Source of the DNA: Dictyobacter formicarum
GTDB lineage: Bacteria > Chloroflexota > Ktedonobacteria > Ktedonobacterales > Ktedonobacteraceae
DNA: 64,000 nt
Assembly: GCF_016587435.1 (NCBI RefSeq)
Contig: NZ_BNJJ01000007.1
Location: 331,645-395,644 of the forward strand
Reading direction: 5' to 3'
Part shown: positions 7,371-16,527 of the stretch, piece after piece
How positions within the stretch are numbered: the first letter of the stretch is position 1
How the letters are laid out: every line of letters begins with the position of its first letter
Notes under the pieces: model-generated
What the model was told of the DNA's origin: nothing
Seen by the model: only the letters and a program-made list of their open reading frames with translations
The model's database searches: none
Made by a program: the position numbers and the translations under genes

Positions 7371-7910
7371 ATGTCGCCTCAACGTCGCCCTATCTTCCGA
7401 CAAAGGGCCCTACAGCACTACATCCAAAAGAGAGAGAAAGATATCCTACCGCGTTTTGCGTCGCCACTTTTATTGCTCTGGCTCTGGCTCTTTTTACTCC
7501 AGCTCACCCTGATCGGCCTGCTAATCTTCACTGTTCCATTACCAGCCTATACAACCATTCCTGGTATTATCCTACCGGCCACGGCGAACAGCCAGCGCCA
7601 GGCAACGATTGCGCTCTTTCTACCGCAACAGGTCAAGCAAACGCTGCGGGTGGGCGAGACGCTACAGGTCAAACTCAACGCCAAAGAGGCCCCTCTGCCC
7701 GCCAGAATAACCACGATCGCGCCCGCGAACAGTCAACCAGCGGATCTGAAAAAGCAGTTTGCGTTAACGGATGATGCCATTGCTGCACTGGGCACGCCGG
7801 TCAGAGTCATCCAGGCCACCATAACGACGTCCCCGGCAACGCCCGCGCAGGAGAACAGTGCGATCACAGCCCGTATACAGGTTGCCCCCCAACCGCTCCT
7901 CTCGTTTTAG
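7371..7910 (+). CDS. Minimal HlyD-like membrane fusion protein (179 aa)
   Basis: A cytoplasmic N-terminus (QHYIQKREKDILPRF) is followed by one membrane span (about residues 30-55) and an outer beta-rich part (IALFLPQQVKQTLRVGETLQ). The order matches the N-terminal region of HlyD-type adaptors (ILPRFASP before the membrane helix). Normal HlyD proteins are about 400 residues with a long coiled-coil hairpin and lipoyl halves; these are absent. In a cell without an outer membrane the hairpin may be unnecessary. The ribosome-binding site is AAAGGAA. It ends 27 bases before the transporter gene and is probably its partner. Confidence 0.65.
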   Translation: MSPQRRPIFRQRALQHYIQKREKDILPRFASPLLLLWLWLFLLQLTLIGLLIFTVPLPAYTTIPGIILPATANSQRQATIALFLPQQVKQTLRVGETLQVKLNAKEAPLPARITTIAPANSQPADLKKQFALTDDAIAALGTPVRVIQATITTSPATPAQENSAITARIQVAPQPLLSF

Positions 7911-7937
7911 CACACTCTGTCTGGAGGTAACTATATA

Positions 7938-10385
7938 ATGAACAACACACAGGAGAAAACAGCCATGGCATCAGTTTCTATGCCGCTAGAGGAGCGTCGA
8001 AGGTTAGCCCAACTGGCCGAGCTTGGCCGTATCAGTCGCCATTCGTCGGCCCTGGTGAAAGATACAGTGGAGCAGCGTGAACAGACCATTGCGAGAAACA
8101 GTCGCGAGCTAGCGGCCCAGCCTATGCCGCCTGTACAGCCACCCACCAGTGCGCGGCAGCCTGCGCCTATCGTGGGATTGCTGCAGGCGCTCTGGCTGGC
8201 AATCTTTGAGATGTACCATACATTGTTTCGGCGTCGGGTCCCGGTGCTGCTACAGATGAGCGTCGTCGAGTGCGGAGCAGCCTGCCTGGCCATGATCCTG
8301 TGCTATCATGGTCGTAAAACCACCATTTCGGAGATCAGCAATCAGGCTGGCGTTGGTCGCGATGGCCTCTCGGCGCTGGAAATCGTGAAAACCGCGCGCA
8401 AATATGGTTTGCGCGTCAGGCCCATCTCGCTCCAGGACAACGATTTTCGCGCGGTCTCCCTACCAGCCATTATTCACTGGCAATTCAACCACTTCGTGAT
8501 CGTCGAACGCTGGGGTCCGCGAAAAGTCGATATCGTCGATCCAGCCTCGGGGCGTAAGCGCATCCCCATCGAAGAATTTGAGGATAATTTTACTGGCGTG
8601 GTAATTATGCTGGAACCGGGCACACAATTTGTGCGCCACACCACCGCCTCACGGATCAGCCTATACAACTACGCTAAACTATATGTGAAGCGCGCCCCCA
8701 TTATCCTGCTACAAATCTGTGCCGCAACCATCCTCTTGCAGAGCTTTGGCCTGGCATTGCCGGTGGCCACCAGCTTTGTTATCGACTCAGTAATCCCACA
8801 CGAACAGAGCAACCTGCTGCCCCTGTTAGGCGCAGCAGCCGTCATCGTACTGGCCGCCGAGTTCGTCACATCGCTCCTGCGCAATATCCTGCTGACCTAC
8901 CTGCAAGCTCGTATCGATCTCACGATGCTGCCCAATTTCTTTGAGCACATGCTATCGCTTCCCCATAGCTTCTTCCAAAAGCGTACCAGCGGCGATATCC
9001 TGGCCCGCATCAATAGCAACGCCACGATCCGCGATATTATCAGCAATCAATTGATCTCGACTTTTCTGGATAGCTGCACCATCATCATCTCACTGGTCAT
9101 ATTATTCTGGTACTCATCCACATTTGGATTCTGCGTACTGGCAATCGGGCTGCTCCAGGTAATGCTGTTGCTCTGTACCAAACATAAGGTACGCGCACTC
9201 TCCCGGCAGGATCTGGAGAACGCGGGCAAATTGCAAGGTTATGTGGGCGAGATGCTCACCGGCATCGGCACCTTAAAGGCCGCGGGGGCGGAACATCGCG
9301 CCTTCGAGCAGTGGTCGAATCTCTTCGTCAATCAGCTCAACATCTCTATCCGCCGCAACTACTTCACCTCGACCGTCTCGACCTGCCTGGTTAGTTTACA
9401 GGCCCTGGCCCCGCTGGCGCTGCTCTGGCTGGGTGCCCAGCTGGTAATGAGCCACCATTTGCAGGTTGGCGCGATGGTCGGACTAAGCACGCTGGGTGCC
9501 TACGTGCTGTCGCCACTCTCGTCGCTGGTGCGCAGCGCCCAGCAGGTCCAGCTGGTCCATTCGCACCTCGAACGTATCGCCGACGTACTCGATGCCCAGC
9601 CAGAACAAAACATCCAGACGGTACAGCAGCCGCCACGCTTAAGCGGCCGCGTTAGCCTCGATCATGTAAACTTTCAATACGACTCGAACTCGCCACACAT
9701 ACTCAAAGACATTTCACTGCACATCCAACCCCGCCAGAAAATCGCCATCGTGGGTCGCACCGGCTCTGGAAAGAGTACCCTGGGCAAGCTCTTGCTGGGA
9801 CTCCTCATCCCGAGCCAGGGAGAAATCAACTACGATGGTATCCCGCTGCGCTTCCTGAATTATCAGGCCGTGCGAGCACAGTTTGGCGTGGTAATGCAGG
9901 ATGCCAGCGTGTTCAGCGGGACGATCCGCCAGAATATTGCCTTTAACGCTCCCGATATCAGTATTGAAGCGGTGATCCAGGCTGCCCGGCTAGCTGACCT
10001 GCACGAAGATATCATGAAGATGCCCATGGGCTATGAGACGTTTGTATCCGAGGGGGGCAGCGCCTTATCGGGTGGACAACGCCAGCGCCTGGCGATCGCC
10101 CGGGCCCTGGCCAGTCAGCCATCAATCCTGCTGCTTGATGAGGCCACCAGCGCGCTCGACGTGGTCACCGAGCAGCATGTCGAGCAAAACCTGCGCGCCC
10201 TGCCCTGCACCCAGATCATCATTGCCCACCGCCTGAGCACCATTCGCAACGCCGACTGCATCCTGGTCCTCGACGACGGCGTCCTGATCGAGCAGGGCAC
10301 CCACCAGCAACTCTTACAGAGAAACAGCTACTACGCACACCTGATCCAAAACCAGCTTGCCAGCGGCGAGGTCAAAGCCAGCTAA
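7938..10385 (+). CDS. Peptidase-containing ABC transporter (C39 type), 815 aa
   Basis: It cuts double-glycine leaders and exports the core peptide. An unusual 95-residue polar N-terminal extension comes first. The C39 peptidase follows at about residues 101-230: Cys112 in VVECGAAC, His185 in FNHFVIVE, Asp201 in DIVDPASG. The membrane domain spans about 250-545. The ATPase has Walker A GRTGSGKST (606-614), signature LSGGQ (710-714) and Walker B LLLDEAT (731-737). All key residues are intact. It closes an operon-like run after three precursors and an HlyD-like protein. The substrate is inferred from that context. The start follows GGAGG at good spacing. Confidence 0.95.
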   Translation: MNNTQEKTAMASVSMPLEERRRLAQLAELGRISRHSSALVKDTVEQREQTIARNSRELAAQPMPPVQPPTSARQPAPIVGLLQALWLAIFEMYHTLFRRRVPVLLQMSVVECGAACLAMILCYHGRKTTISEISNQAGVGRDGLSALEIVKTARKYGLRVRPISLQDNDFRAVSLPAIIHWQFNHFVIVERWGPRKVDIVDPASGRKRIPIEEFEDNFTGVVIMLEPGTQFVRHTTASRISLYNYAKLYVKRAPIILLQICAATILLQSFGLALPVATSFVIDSVIPHEQSNLLPLLGAAAVIVLAAEFVTSLLRNILLTYLQARIDLTMLPNFFEHMLSLPHSFFQKRTSGDILARINSNATIRDIISNQLISTFLDSCTIIISLVILFWYSSTFGFCVLAIGLLQVMLLLCTKHKVRALSRQDLENAGKLQGYVGEMLTGIGTLKAAGAEHRAFEQWSNLFVNQLNISIRRNYFTSTVSTCLVSLQALAPLALLWLGAQLVMSHHLQVGAMVGLSTLGAYVLSPLSSLVRSAQQVQLVHSHLERIADVLDAQPEQNIQTVQQPPRLSGRVSLDHVNFQYDSNSPHILKDISLHIQPRQKIAIVGRTGSGKSTLGKLLLGLLIPSQGEINYDGIPLRFLNYQAVRAQFGVVMQDASVFSGTIRQNIAFNAPDISIEAVIQAARLADLHEDIMKMPMGYETFVSEGGSALSGGQRQRLAIARALASQPSILLLDEATSALDVVTEQHVEQNLRALPCTQIIIAHRLSTIRNADCILVLDDGVLIEQGTHQQLLQRNSYYAHLIQNQLASGEVKAS

Positions 10386-10460
10386 CGGCAATTATACGTT
10401 ATAGACACATTATCGCGCATAAATACAAAAATTGCACACAAGGAACAAGAAACAAGAAAT

Positions 10461-10529
10461 CGTAGGTTCGGGCGCAAGGCCTGGACCTACGGGCAGGGCG
10501 GCAAGCGGCCGGTGAAGGCCGCACCTACG
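10461..10529. repeat. Two GCAAG/GGCC hairpin repeats
   Basis: 10461-10491 reads CGTAGGTTCGGGCGCAAGGC followed by CTGGACCTACG, closing on itself through CGTAGGT/ACCTACG. 10491-10529 is the longer variant with GCGGCC (10505-10510) and GGCCGC (10517-10522), then ACCTACG. Both lie after the transporter gene. Confidence 0.75.
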
Positions 10530-10563
10530 AATTCTTGTTTCTTCTCGCTTAAATAAAATGTAT

Positions 10564-10586
10564 TGGCCCTTGTGGGCCATTTTTTT
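10564..10586 (+). terminator. Intrinsic terminator
   Basis: TGGCCC (10564-10569), loop TTGT, GGGCCA (10574-10579), then seven T. A good rho-independent terminator for transcription leaving the peptide-export operon, about 180 bases after the transporter stop. Confidence 0.75.
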
Positions 10587-10762
10587 CACGCATGATAACA
10601 TTGCTAATCATACGTGATTTTCGAGATCAAAAACAACAACGTGCATATAATAAGAAAGCCCTACCTATGAGGTAAAAACTTGACGTTCTTGCGCCATTTC
10701 TTTACAATTGAGCCAGCAAATTAGAGCATGCGAGCTGACAAGCGCGAAAAAAAGGAGCAAGG

Positions 10763-12850
10763 ATGGCCGATCGCATCGGGCAGCGACTAGGGAACTATAC
10801 GATAGTACAACTCCTGGGCCAGGGCGGCTTTGCCGAGGTTTATCTCGGAGAGCATCTCTACCTGAAGTCACAGGCTGCCATTAAGATCCTACAGGCACGA
10901 CTTTCTGGTTCGGATGATACAGATAGTTTCTTAAAAGAAGCACAGACGATTGCACGTTTATCGCACCCCAATATTGTGCGTGTGCTGGATTTCGGTATTG
11001 ATGGTGAGACCCCCTACCTGGTCATGGATTATGCTCCCAATGGGACGCTGCGCCAGCGGCATGCGCGGGGTGTTGCGCTGCCTCTCACGACCATCATTCC
11101 TTACGTTACCCAGGTAGCGGATGCACTGCAATACGCCCATGATGAGCATATTATTCACCGGGACGTCAAGCCAGAAAATATGCTGCTAGGAAGGCGCAAT
11201 GAGGTCCTGCTGAGCGATTTCGGCATCGCACTGGTGGCTCAGAGTTCGCGCTACCAGGGAACACAGGATGTCATCGGCACGGTCGCGTATATGTCGCCCG
11301 AGCAGATTCAGGGCAAGCCCCGACCGGCCAGCGACCAGTATTCGCTGGCCGTTGTTGCCTATGAATGGCTCACCGGTGATCGCCCATTCCGTGGCTCGTT
11401 CACTGAAATGTGTACCCAGCATATGTTCGCGGCACCACCACCCCTCAGAGAAAAGTTGGGGCAGGTCTCCCCTGAAGTTGAACGCGTGGTGATGCAGGCC
11501 CTGGATAAGGATCCCAAAAAACGCTTTGAGAATATCAAAGCCTTTGCCAGCGCGCTGTCGCAGGCAGGACAATCCTATCAGACAGAGTTGATGTCAGGCT
11601 CCGGAACGTCAAGTCCGTACAGCACGGTCGCGATGCAGTCGGATACAAATGTACCACCACAGACGCCGAACATTAGTGGAGTTTCGCCAGCACCCTTTAC
11701 GGCCATGGCATCGCAGCCCTTCAATCCATCGAGCGGCAGCCAGCCCAACCTTACCCATGGCGCACAACAAATGGGCACGCAGCAGAACAACCGACCAGCA
11801 CCGACCGGACAAGAGAGCACCAGCAACCAATCGGGGAATCAGGGGCAAGCGCCCACGATGCATTCATCTCTGACAGAGGCCCAGACCAACAGGCAGGCGC
11901 AACATAATCCCAATAGCGCCTATCCACAGCAGCAACAGCAGCCTGGTCAGCAGAAAATGGTTCTGCCAGCAACCAATACGCCTCAGGGTGGGCCGAATAA
12001 TGGACCGCGCCCGCCATTTCAGAGCAATCCACAGCAATACCAGCAGCAGCGGCCACCGCAGCAGCCGTATCCACCAATGCAGCGTCCGCAGCAGCAGCAA
12101 CCATATCATCCTGGCTATAACAATGGACAGCAGCAGGGATATCAACAGCACAACGGCCCGCAGCCATACCGACCGGAACCACCCGCACAGCAGCAACAAC
12201 ACCGTCCCCAGTCATCCTATAGCGGCGCCTCCCATCATGATTATGATGAGCCCGACGAGCGTTCACATGCAGACATGCCCAGGGAGTCGTTGGAAGATTG
12301 GCTGGGGCCGCTGAATGCCTGGAAATGGCCGCTACTGGCCACCGTCGTCGGCATTATCCTGTTCTGTTTCCTGCATAGCTTCAAGCCAATAATCTACGGC
12401 AGAAGCATCCCGATCCTGCTCGTCTTGCCGCTGTTCTTTGGAGCCGCCTTTGGTCCTATTGTGGGGATACTGGTAGGCGCCGGCGGAGCCATGATTGCCG
12501 ACTTCATGTATCGGGGCAACGACACGCTGACGGCCACCTTATTTCACAACGCCAACTTTGGACCACAATATCACGCCTGGTGGTTCCCGGTGGCCTTCTA
12601 CGGCATAACCGGCCTGCTAACCGGGCTCACCATGCTGCGCCGCAGGAAGTTCCCCAGCATAGGCTCATCGATACGGGCCAGCCTGCTGGCAGTCATTGGC
12701 CTGGCCGCTGTCATCAGCTTCATCCTATACAATGCCAAAGAATGGCGCCTCTTCCCAGAGATCGGCCTGATCGTCCTGATCAACATCGCCATCAGCCTGA
12801 TCATCCTGGTAGTCTACAGCATCATGGGTCGCCTGATCGACCCCGCCTGA
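10763..12850 (+). CDS. Ser/Thr protein kinase fused to an ECF S-component-like membrane domain
   Basis: 695 residues. The kinase domain (about 10-270) is complete: Gly loop GQGGFAEV, Lys41, HRDVKPEN with Asp134, DFG Asp152 and the APE-like MSPEQ. A Gln/Pro-rich linker of about 230 residues follows (many QQQQ and PYPP runs). The last 190 residues have about five membrane spans with LPLFFGAAFGPIVGILVGA and HNANFG, the layout of ECF-transporter S-components or related vitamin-uptake-like proteins. The usual PASTA sensor is absent, so the membrane part may sense or bind a small molecule. Start: AAAGGAGCAAGG before ATG. The kinase call is firm; the membrane homology is tentative. Confidence 0.88.
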   Translation: MADRIGQRLGNYTIVQLLGQGGFAEVYLGEHLYLKSQAAIKILQARLSGSDDTDSFLKEAQTIARLSHPNIVRVLDFGIDGETPYLVMDYAPNGTLRQRHARGVALPLTTIIPYVTQVADALQYAHDEHIIHRDVKPENMLLGRRNEVLLSDFGIALVAQSSRYQGTQDVIGTVAYMSPEQIQGKPRPASDQYSLAVVAYEWLTGDRPFRGSFTEMCTQHMFAAPPPLREKLGQVSPEVERVVMQALDKDPKKRFENIKAFASALSQAGQSYQTELMSGSGTSSPYSTVAMQSDTNVPPQTPNISGVSPAPFTAMASQPFNPSSGSQPNLTHGAQQMGTQQNNRPAPTGQESTSNQSGNQGQAPTMHSSLTEAQTNRQAQHNPNSAYPQQQQQPGQQKMVLPATNTPQGGPNNGPRPPFQSNPQQYQQQRPPQQPYPPMQRPQQQQPYHPGYNNGQQQGYQQHNGPQPYRPEPPAQQQQHRPQSSYSGASHHDYDEPDERSHADMPRESLEDWLGPLNAWKWPLLATVVGIILFCFLHSFKPIIYGRSIPILLVLPLFFGAAFGPIVGILVGAGGAMIADFMYRGNDTLTATLFHNANFGPQYHAWWFPVAFYGITGLLTGLTMLRRRKFPSIGSSIRASLLAVIGLAAVISFILYNAKEWRLFPEIGLIVLINIAISLIILVVYSIMGRLIDPA

Positions 12851-12903
12851 TATGTGCGCCCGTCGCGGGCGCTTGATGCTGTAACAATAAACGCGACAAC
12901 CAT

Positions 12904-12937
12904 CGTAGGTGCGGCCCTCTGTGGCCGCTTGTTGCCC
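12904..12937. repeat. GGCC-type hairpin repeat (reverse orientation)
   Basis: CGTAGGT then GCGGCC (12911-12916), CTCTGT, GGCCGC (12923-12928). Same family as 10491, 24539 and 48131. The gap between kinase and cupredoxin also holds GCGCCCGTCGCGGGCGC just after the kinase stop. Confidence 0.7.
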
Positions 12938-12984
12938 CGTTTGAGCGACCTCGTTGTGAGCATGCCGGGGGCATGCTCATCCTC

Positions 12985-13140
12985 GCCGCTCAGCAGAAGC
13001 GACCGCAAGGGTCGCACCTTACGCATATCGCCGACCAGATCAAAAACCTCAAAGCACGGTTCCCTTACGTAAGTTTGGAAGTTCAAGGGAACTGGCTCAC
13101 ATTTGGTGATCCAGAGGGTGCAGAATCTCAACATTTCCAT
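12985..13140 (+). pseudogene. Possible short coding remnant
   Basis: One frame here reads like protein (ADQIKNLKARFPYVSLEVQG, then NWLTFGDPEGAESQHFHLG) between a hairpin repeat and the 3' end of the cupredoxin gene. It has no start site of its own. It could be the tail of a gene truncated by the repeat, or chance. I do not recognise it. Confidence 0.25.
12999..13024. repeat. GCAAG-loop hairpin repeat
   Basis: GCGACC, GCAAG loop, GGTCGC, then ACCTTACG. The stem pairs differ from the copies with GCGCCC/GGGGCGC, and both sides have changed together. Confidence 0.75.
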
Positions 13141-13593
13141 CTAGGATGTGACGGTAATCGTCGCTTTCATGTAGGAATGAATACTACAGTGATAAGCATA
13201 GGTCCCTGCTGTATTGAAGGTCATCATGAAGGTCTGGTTCTGCGTCAAATTAGATGAGGCAGTGAAGGCATTTTTGTCACTGGTCACGGTGTGCGGCGCG
13301 TCTGAAGTATTGGTCCAGACCACCTGTGCCCCCTTAGGAATGGTGATCGAGGCAGGGTCGAACGAATATTTGTCATCCTTCTCGACGATCTTCACCTGCA
13401 CAACTTTCGCCGGCGTCTTAGAAGCTGCCATCGTGGACGTCGGGGTGGCCGTTGGCTGTGTACTACTGCCCCCACTGCCACTACTACTACTCCCACTTCT
13501 GTCACAGGCAGTCATCAGAAGCACTGTTGCGACAACAAGGATTCCAATGAGCGCACGAAAGGAACAGAGGTGTCGTTGAAAAAAAAGCACCAT
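13141..13593 (-). CDS. Plastocyanin-like cupredoxin lipoprotein
   Basis: 150 residues from ATG 13593, six bases after AGAGGAGA. The signal ends in the lipobox LLMTAC, followed by a Ser/Gly/Thr-Pro linker and one cupredoxin domain. Copper ligands can be placed: His in DAPHTVT, then Cys and His in YAYHCSIHSYM, with Met last. This is a type 1 copper site exposed on the outer face of the membrane, so an electron-transfer or copper-binding role is expected. No oxidase or nitrite reductase gene is nearby. Its 3' end overlaps the possible remnant on the other strand. Confidence 0.88.
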   Translation of the reverse strand: MVLFFQRHLCSFRALIGILVVATVLLMTACDRSGSSSSGSGGSSTQPTATPTSTMAASKTPAKVVQVKIVEKDDKYSFDPASITIPKGAQVVWTNTSDAPHTVTSDKNAFTASSNLTQNQTFMMTFNTAGTYAYHCSIHSYMKATITVTS

Positions 13594-13703
13594 GGTTCTC
13601 CTCTTTTCATTTCTTGTTTCCATCATCTTCTTCTTTTGATCGAAGAAAGGCAACTAAAGATAACTACGGGCAATGGTTACAGGAGCCTGTGGCACTCAGA
13701 AAC

Positions 13704-13728
13704 CACGCGGTGCCCAAAGGCGCACCTA
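13704..13728. repeat. Repeat fragment supplying a stop codon
   Basis: CACGCGGTGCCCAAA (core of the long hairpins at 24622 and 48017) joined to GGCGCACCTAC. Read on the minus strand, GTAGGTGCGCC supplies the TAG stop of the anti-sigma gene. Confidence 0.6.
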
Positions 13729-15591
13729 CAACCATGCCCATCCCAACGCGTATTGATAGGTGCCGCTATCCTGTGGAACCGCCGTGAGCGTTCCGCCCGC
13801 TTTTGGCTCTCCATAGACAATCTCAGGGGTGGTTCCTGTTGCTGATGGCCAGTTAGAAACGGCAAACATGCTACCATCAGCAGAAGTAGTAACAGACCCG
13901 TTGCCAATGTGGTTCGGATATGCTTTCCAGTCGGCCTGCGCGCTGGCAAGCTGTGTCGCGCCACTGCCGTCGGCTTTCACCAGCCACAATTCAAGAGTGC
14001 TCGCCGAAGGATTACTGGCCACTACCAGCAGATTTGCTTTGTCTACCTGACTGAAGTTACCTAAAAGCAGTTGCGACTGGTGAAAGATCGTTTGCGGCGC
14101 TTTCCAGTCGGCCGAAAGACGTTCGATCGCCGTCATCCCGGCCAGGCCGCTACTACATGTGGTTGCTCCTGCCGAACAGGCTGGCGCCAGCAGATAGACG
14201 TTTGATCCATCAGCAAGACCCAGTACATACGGCTGTGTGCTGACCAGCGGCAACGCGCTGAGTGCCTGGTGCGCGCCATTGTTGACATCAAGCAGGTAGG
14301 TATGGAAGGGGTTTGAACCAAACACATCCGACAGGTATAGTTGTGTTGGTGAAGCCCAGAACGCAGGACGTGGATTGTATCCAGGAGGGGTATTCTGTTG
14401 AGGGATATCTACCGCGTCCAGATACTGCCCGGTTGTTGTGTTGATCAGGTGGATCGTGTCGGCTGAACTGGGAGCTTGAATAGGATCATCAAAGGCGATC
14501 CATTTTTTATCGGGCGACCAGGTCAGTTTTGCCGTCACACCACAATAGAGTGTCTGCAGCCCCTGTCCATCGACGCGCACCATGCGCAATTCAACCATTG
14601 CGCCCCCGGCAGACTTCGTAGCATCGTACAACTCAAACAATACCCATTGTCCATCAGCTGAAAGGATGCTATCCCTGATCGCATACGTGCCAGGAGCATT
14701 GAAGATCTCGTGGCTCTCATGCGAAACAGTATCATAACGCATGATGCGATTCGAGCTAGCCGCGTTATTAACATCCTGAGCAATATAAACGATCTGCGGA
14801 TGTGGACCCTGTGCCAGGGGAGCCGTAACCATAGCCCGCGCTGTGTTGGGGGCGGGACAATCTGTCTGGGTCGCCGGCACTGGTTGCGTGACGCTCATAG
14901 CAGTTGCTGACGGCGTTGGAGTAGCAGGCGAAGTCGGCGACGGAGTCGGGGTCGCGACAGGAACAGCATGGTGCGGTGGCTGTGGATTATTATTATTCTT
15001 GCTACCCACCAATAGTGTCTTCAAGCTAAAGAAGCTACCAGCAATAATAGCCACCACAAGTACCGCTACCAGTGTGGCCCATAGAGATGTGTGTGTTTTC
15101 CGTTGCCCATAATTTTGTTGCATTACAGGTATCCTTTTTTGGGAATAAGTACTATTATCATTTACATTTTTTAAGCCATAATCTTTTTTGCTATTGCGTT
15201 GATCTCGCACACCTTTCCTCTGTGCGATTTCTGTATCCATAACGTCTAGAACATCAAAAAGCGGACGGATAGGTGCGACATTTTCGTTATGCTGGCTATT
15301 TTCTGCTGGCAGCAATTGAAACGCGGTAGATTGCAAAGCTGACGGCTGGTCGAGTCGTGCCAGTACAGCATCGGCCAGAGAAGTTGAAGATGTTGCTTCT
15401 GGCGCTCCATCCTTCACAGTCGCCATCAAACGACAAATATGTTCAATCTCAGCAATATCCTGCTGGCAAAACAGGCACTCCCGTACATGCAGTTCAACAC
15501 GGAATCTCATGTGCTCGCTGATCTCTGCGGAAACGTAATCTCCCAGAAGAGCATTGGCCTCATCGTGGGTTAAAGCCTGCATTTCACTCAT
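13726..15591 (-). CDS. Anti-sigma factor with membrane span and external beta-propeller
   Basis: 621 residues. An N-terminal zinc-finger anti-sigma domain (HVRECLFCQQDI, about 35-47) is followed by a low-complexity stretch and one membrane span (about 170-195). A Pro/Thr linker and a WD40/TolB-like propeller (repeats such as SADGQWVLFEL and WSPDKKWIAFDD) complete it. It should hold the adjacent ECF sigma factor at the membrane and respond to an outside signal through the propeller; this is inferred from architecture. Translation is coupled: its ATG (15591) overlaps the sigma stop by one base (TAATG), with GGAGGTG inside the sigma gene. The TAG stop lies in a palindromic repeat. Confidence 0.85.
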   Translation of the reverse strand: MSEMQALTHDEANALLGDYVSAEISEHMRFRVELHVRECLFCQQDIAEIEHICRLMATVKDGAPEATSSTSLADAVLARLDQPSALQSTAFQLLPAENSQHNENVAPIRPLFDVLDVMDTEIAQRKGVRDQRNSKKDYGLKNVNDNSTYSQKRIPVMQQNYGQRKTHTSLWATLVAVLVVAIIAGSFFSLKTLLVGSKNNNNPQPPHHAVPVATPTPSPTSPATPTPSATAMSVTQPVPATQTDCPAPNTARAMVTAPLAQGPHPQIVYIAQDVNNAASSNRIMRYDTVSHESHEIFNAPGTYAIRDSILSADGQWVLFELYDATKSAGGAMVELRMVRVDGQGLQTLYCGVTAKLTWSPDKKWIAFDDPIQAPSSADTIHLINTTTGQYLDAVDIPQQNTPPGYNPRPAFWASPTQLYLSDVFGSNPFHTYLLDVNNGAHQALSALPLVSTQPYVLGLADGSNVYLLAPACSAGATTCSSGLAGMTAIERLSADWKAPQTIFHQSQLLLGNFSQVDKANLLVVASNPSASTLELWLVKADGSGATQLASAQADWKAYPNHIGNGSVTTSADGSMFAVSNWPSATGTTPEIVYGEPKAGGTLTAVPQDSGTYQYALGWAWL

Positions 15592-16241
15592 TAGCACACC
15601 TCCATATCCAACAGCCTGTACGCCTTACGCAAAGCTATCAACGCACGTGAAACCCGCTTCCGCACAGCCTCGCTACTCATTCCAAGACGGGCCGCAATCT
15701 CGCCATAGCGCTCGCCGCTAACATAATGCAGTACCAGGCAGGCCGCATCCTCCTCTGCCAGAGTACTGAGCGCGACACGTAACAATTCTCGCGCAATCGA
15801 ACCGTCCTCAAACGAGGACTGCTGACCGCTATGCGCAAATGTAGCCGCACTATTCCCGGGTCGGCCATTAGCTGTACTGTGCACGCGCCTGCGCACATCT
15901 TGTTTGCGCAGCAATGAGAGTGCGCGATTCGTGGCAATACGGTAGAGCCACGGTGCCAGCAATTGCGTCCCATTTCCCGAGCGGCCAGGCCGCACCTCAT
16001 CTGATACATCACTGGCATAATCTGAAGGCTTCCAATGCGGAAGGGTTTGATAGACAACGATAAATGTTTCTTGCGCGATGTCACGAGCATTCTCCCTATC
16101 GCCCGCAAGCATCTGTGTCAGATAGGCAATGAGCCGGCCCTCATAAAAAACAACCAGATAGCGAAAAGCCTCTGCATCTCCATGAGCGGCCCGTTCAATC
16201 AATGCAAGCTCTCCATCCCTATCTGATATTTGTTGCTCCAT
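15591..16241 (-). CDS. ECF-type RNA polymerase sigma factor
   Basis: 216 residues from ATG 16241, with GAAGGAG upstream; a longer frame to 16406 has no start signals. Region 2 is seen in RYLVVFYEGRLIAYLTQM and ENARDIAQETFIVVYQTL. Region 4 is seen in LSTLAEEDAACLVLHYVSGE, then YGEIAARLGMSSEAVRKRVS, the helix-turn-helix that reads the -35 box. A 50-residue polar insert separates the two. It lies first in a two-gene operon with its anti-sigma factor. Its target promoters are not evident here. Confidence 0.92.
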   Translation of the reverse strand: MEQQISDRDGELALIERAAHGDAEAFRYLVVFYEGRLIAYLTQMLAGDRENARDIAQETFIVVYQTLPHWKPSDYASDVSDEVRPGRSGNGTQLLAPWLYRIATNRALSLLRKQDVRRRVHSTANGRPGNSAATFAHSGQQSSFEDGSIARELLRVALSTLAEEDAACLVLHYVSGERYGEIAARLGMSSEAVRKRVSRALIALRKAYRLLDMEVC

Positions 16242-16414
16242 ACAATTTGGTCGCTCCTTCTTGTCTTCATGTGAGCAAAATATCTCATCTCCATAACGCC
16301 TCATCCATAAAAAACCGGACACAAATACCCCGGCATCTTCCCTCCCCGCACGCGCGGTAAGGTTATATGCTGGCAGGCGTTGCGCGTTGGGGGGATAACT
16401 CTTCACGCTAAATG

Positions 16415-16527
16415 GTATCGCTCATCAAGGGAAAATCGGGCGCAAGGCCCGAACCTATTGTCATCGTTTATATTAGAGACGATATCACTCATCAAGGGAA
16501 AAGCGGACGCAAGGCCCGAACCTACGA
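16415..16527. repeat. Directly repeated GCAAG-loop hairpins (67-bp period)
   Basis: CTCATCAAGGGAAAA occurs at 16421 and 16488, each followed by a hairpin repeat (16434-16459 with TCGGGC/GCCCGA; 16502-16526 with an imperfect CGGAC/GCCCG stem). The second copy gives the TAG stop of the kinase gene on the minus strand. Confidence 0.8.
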
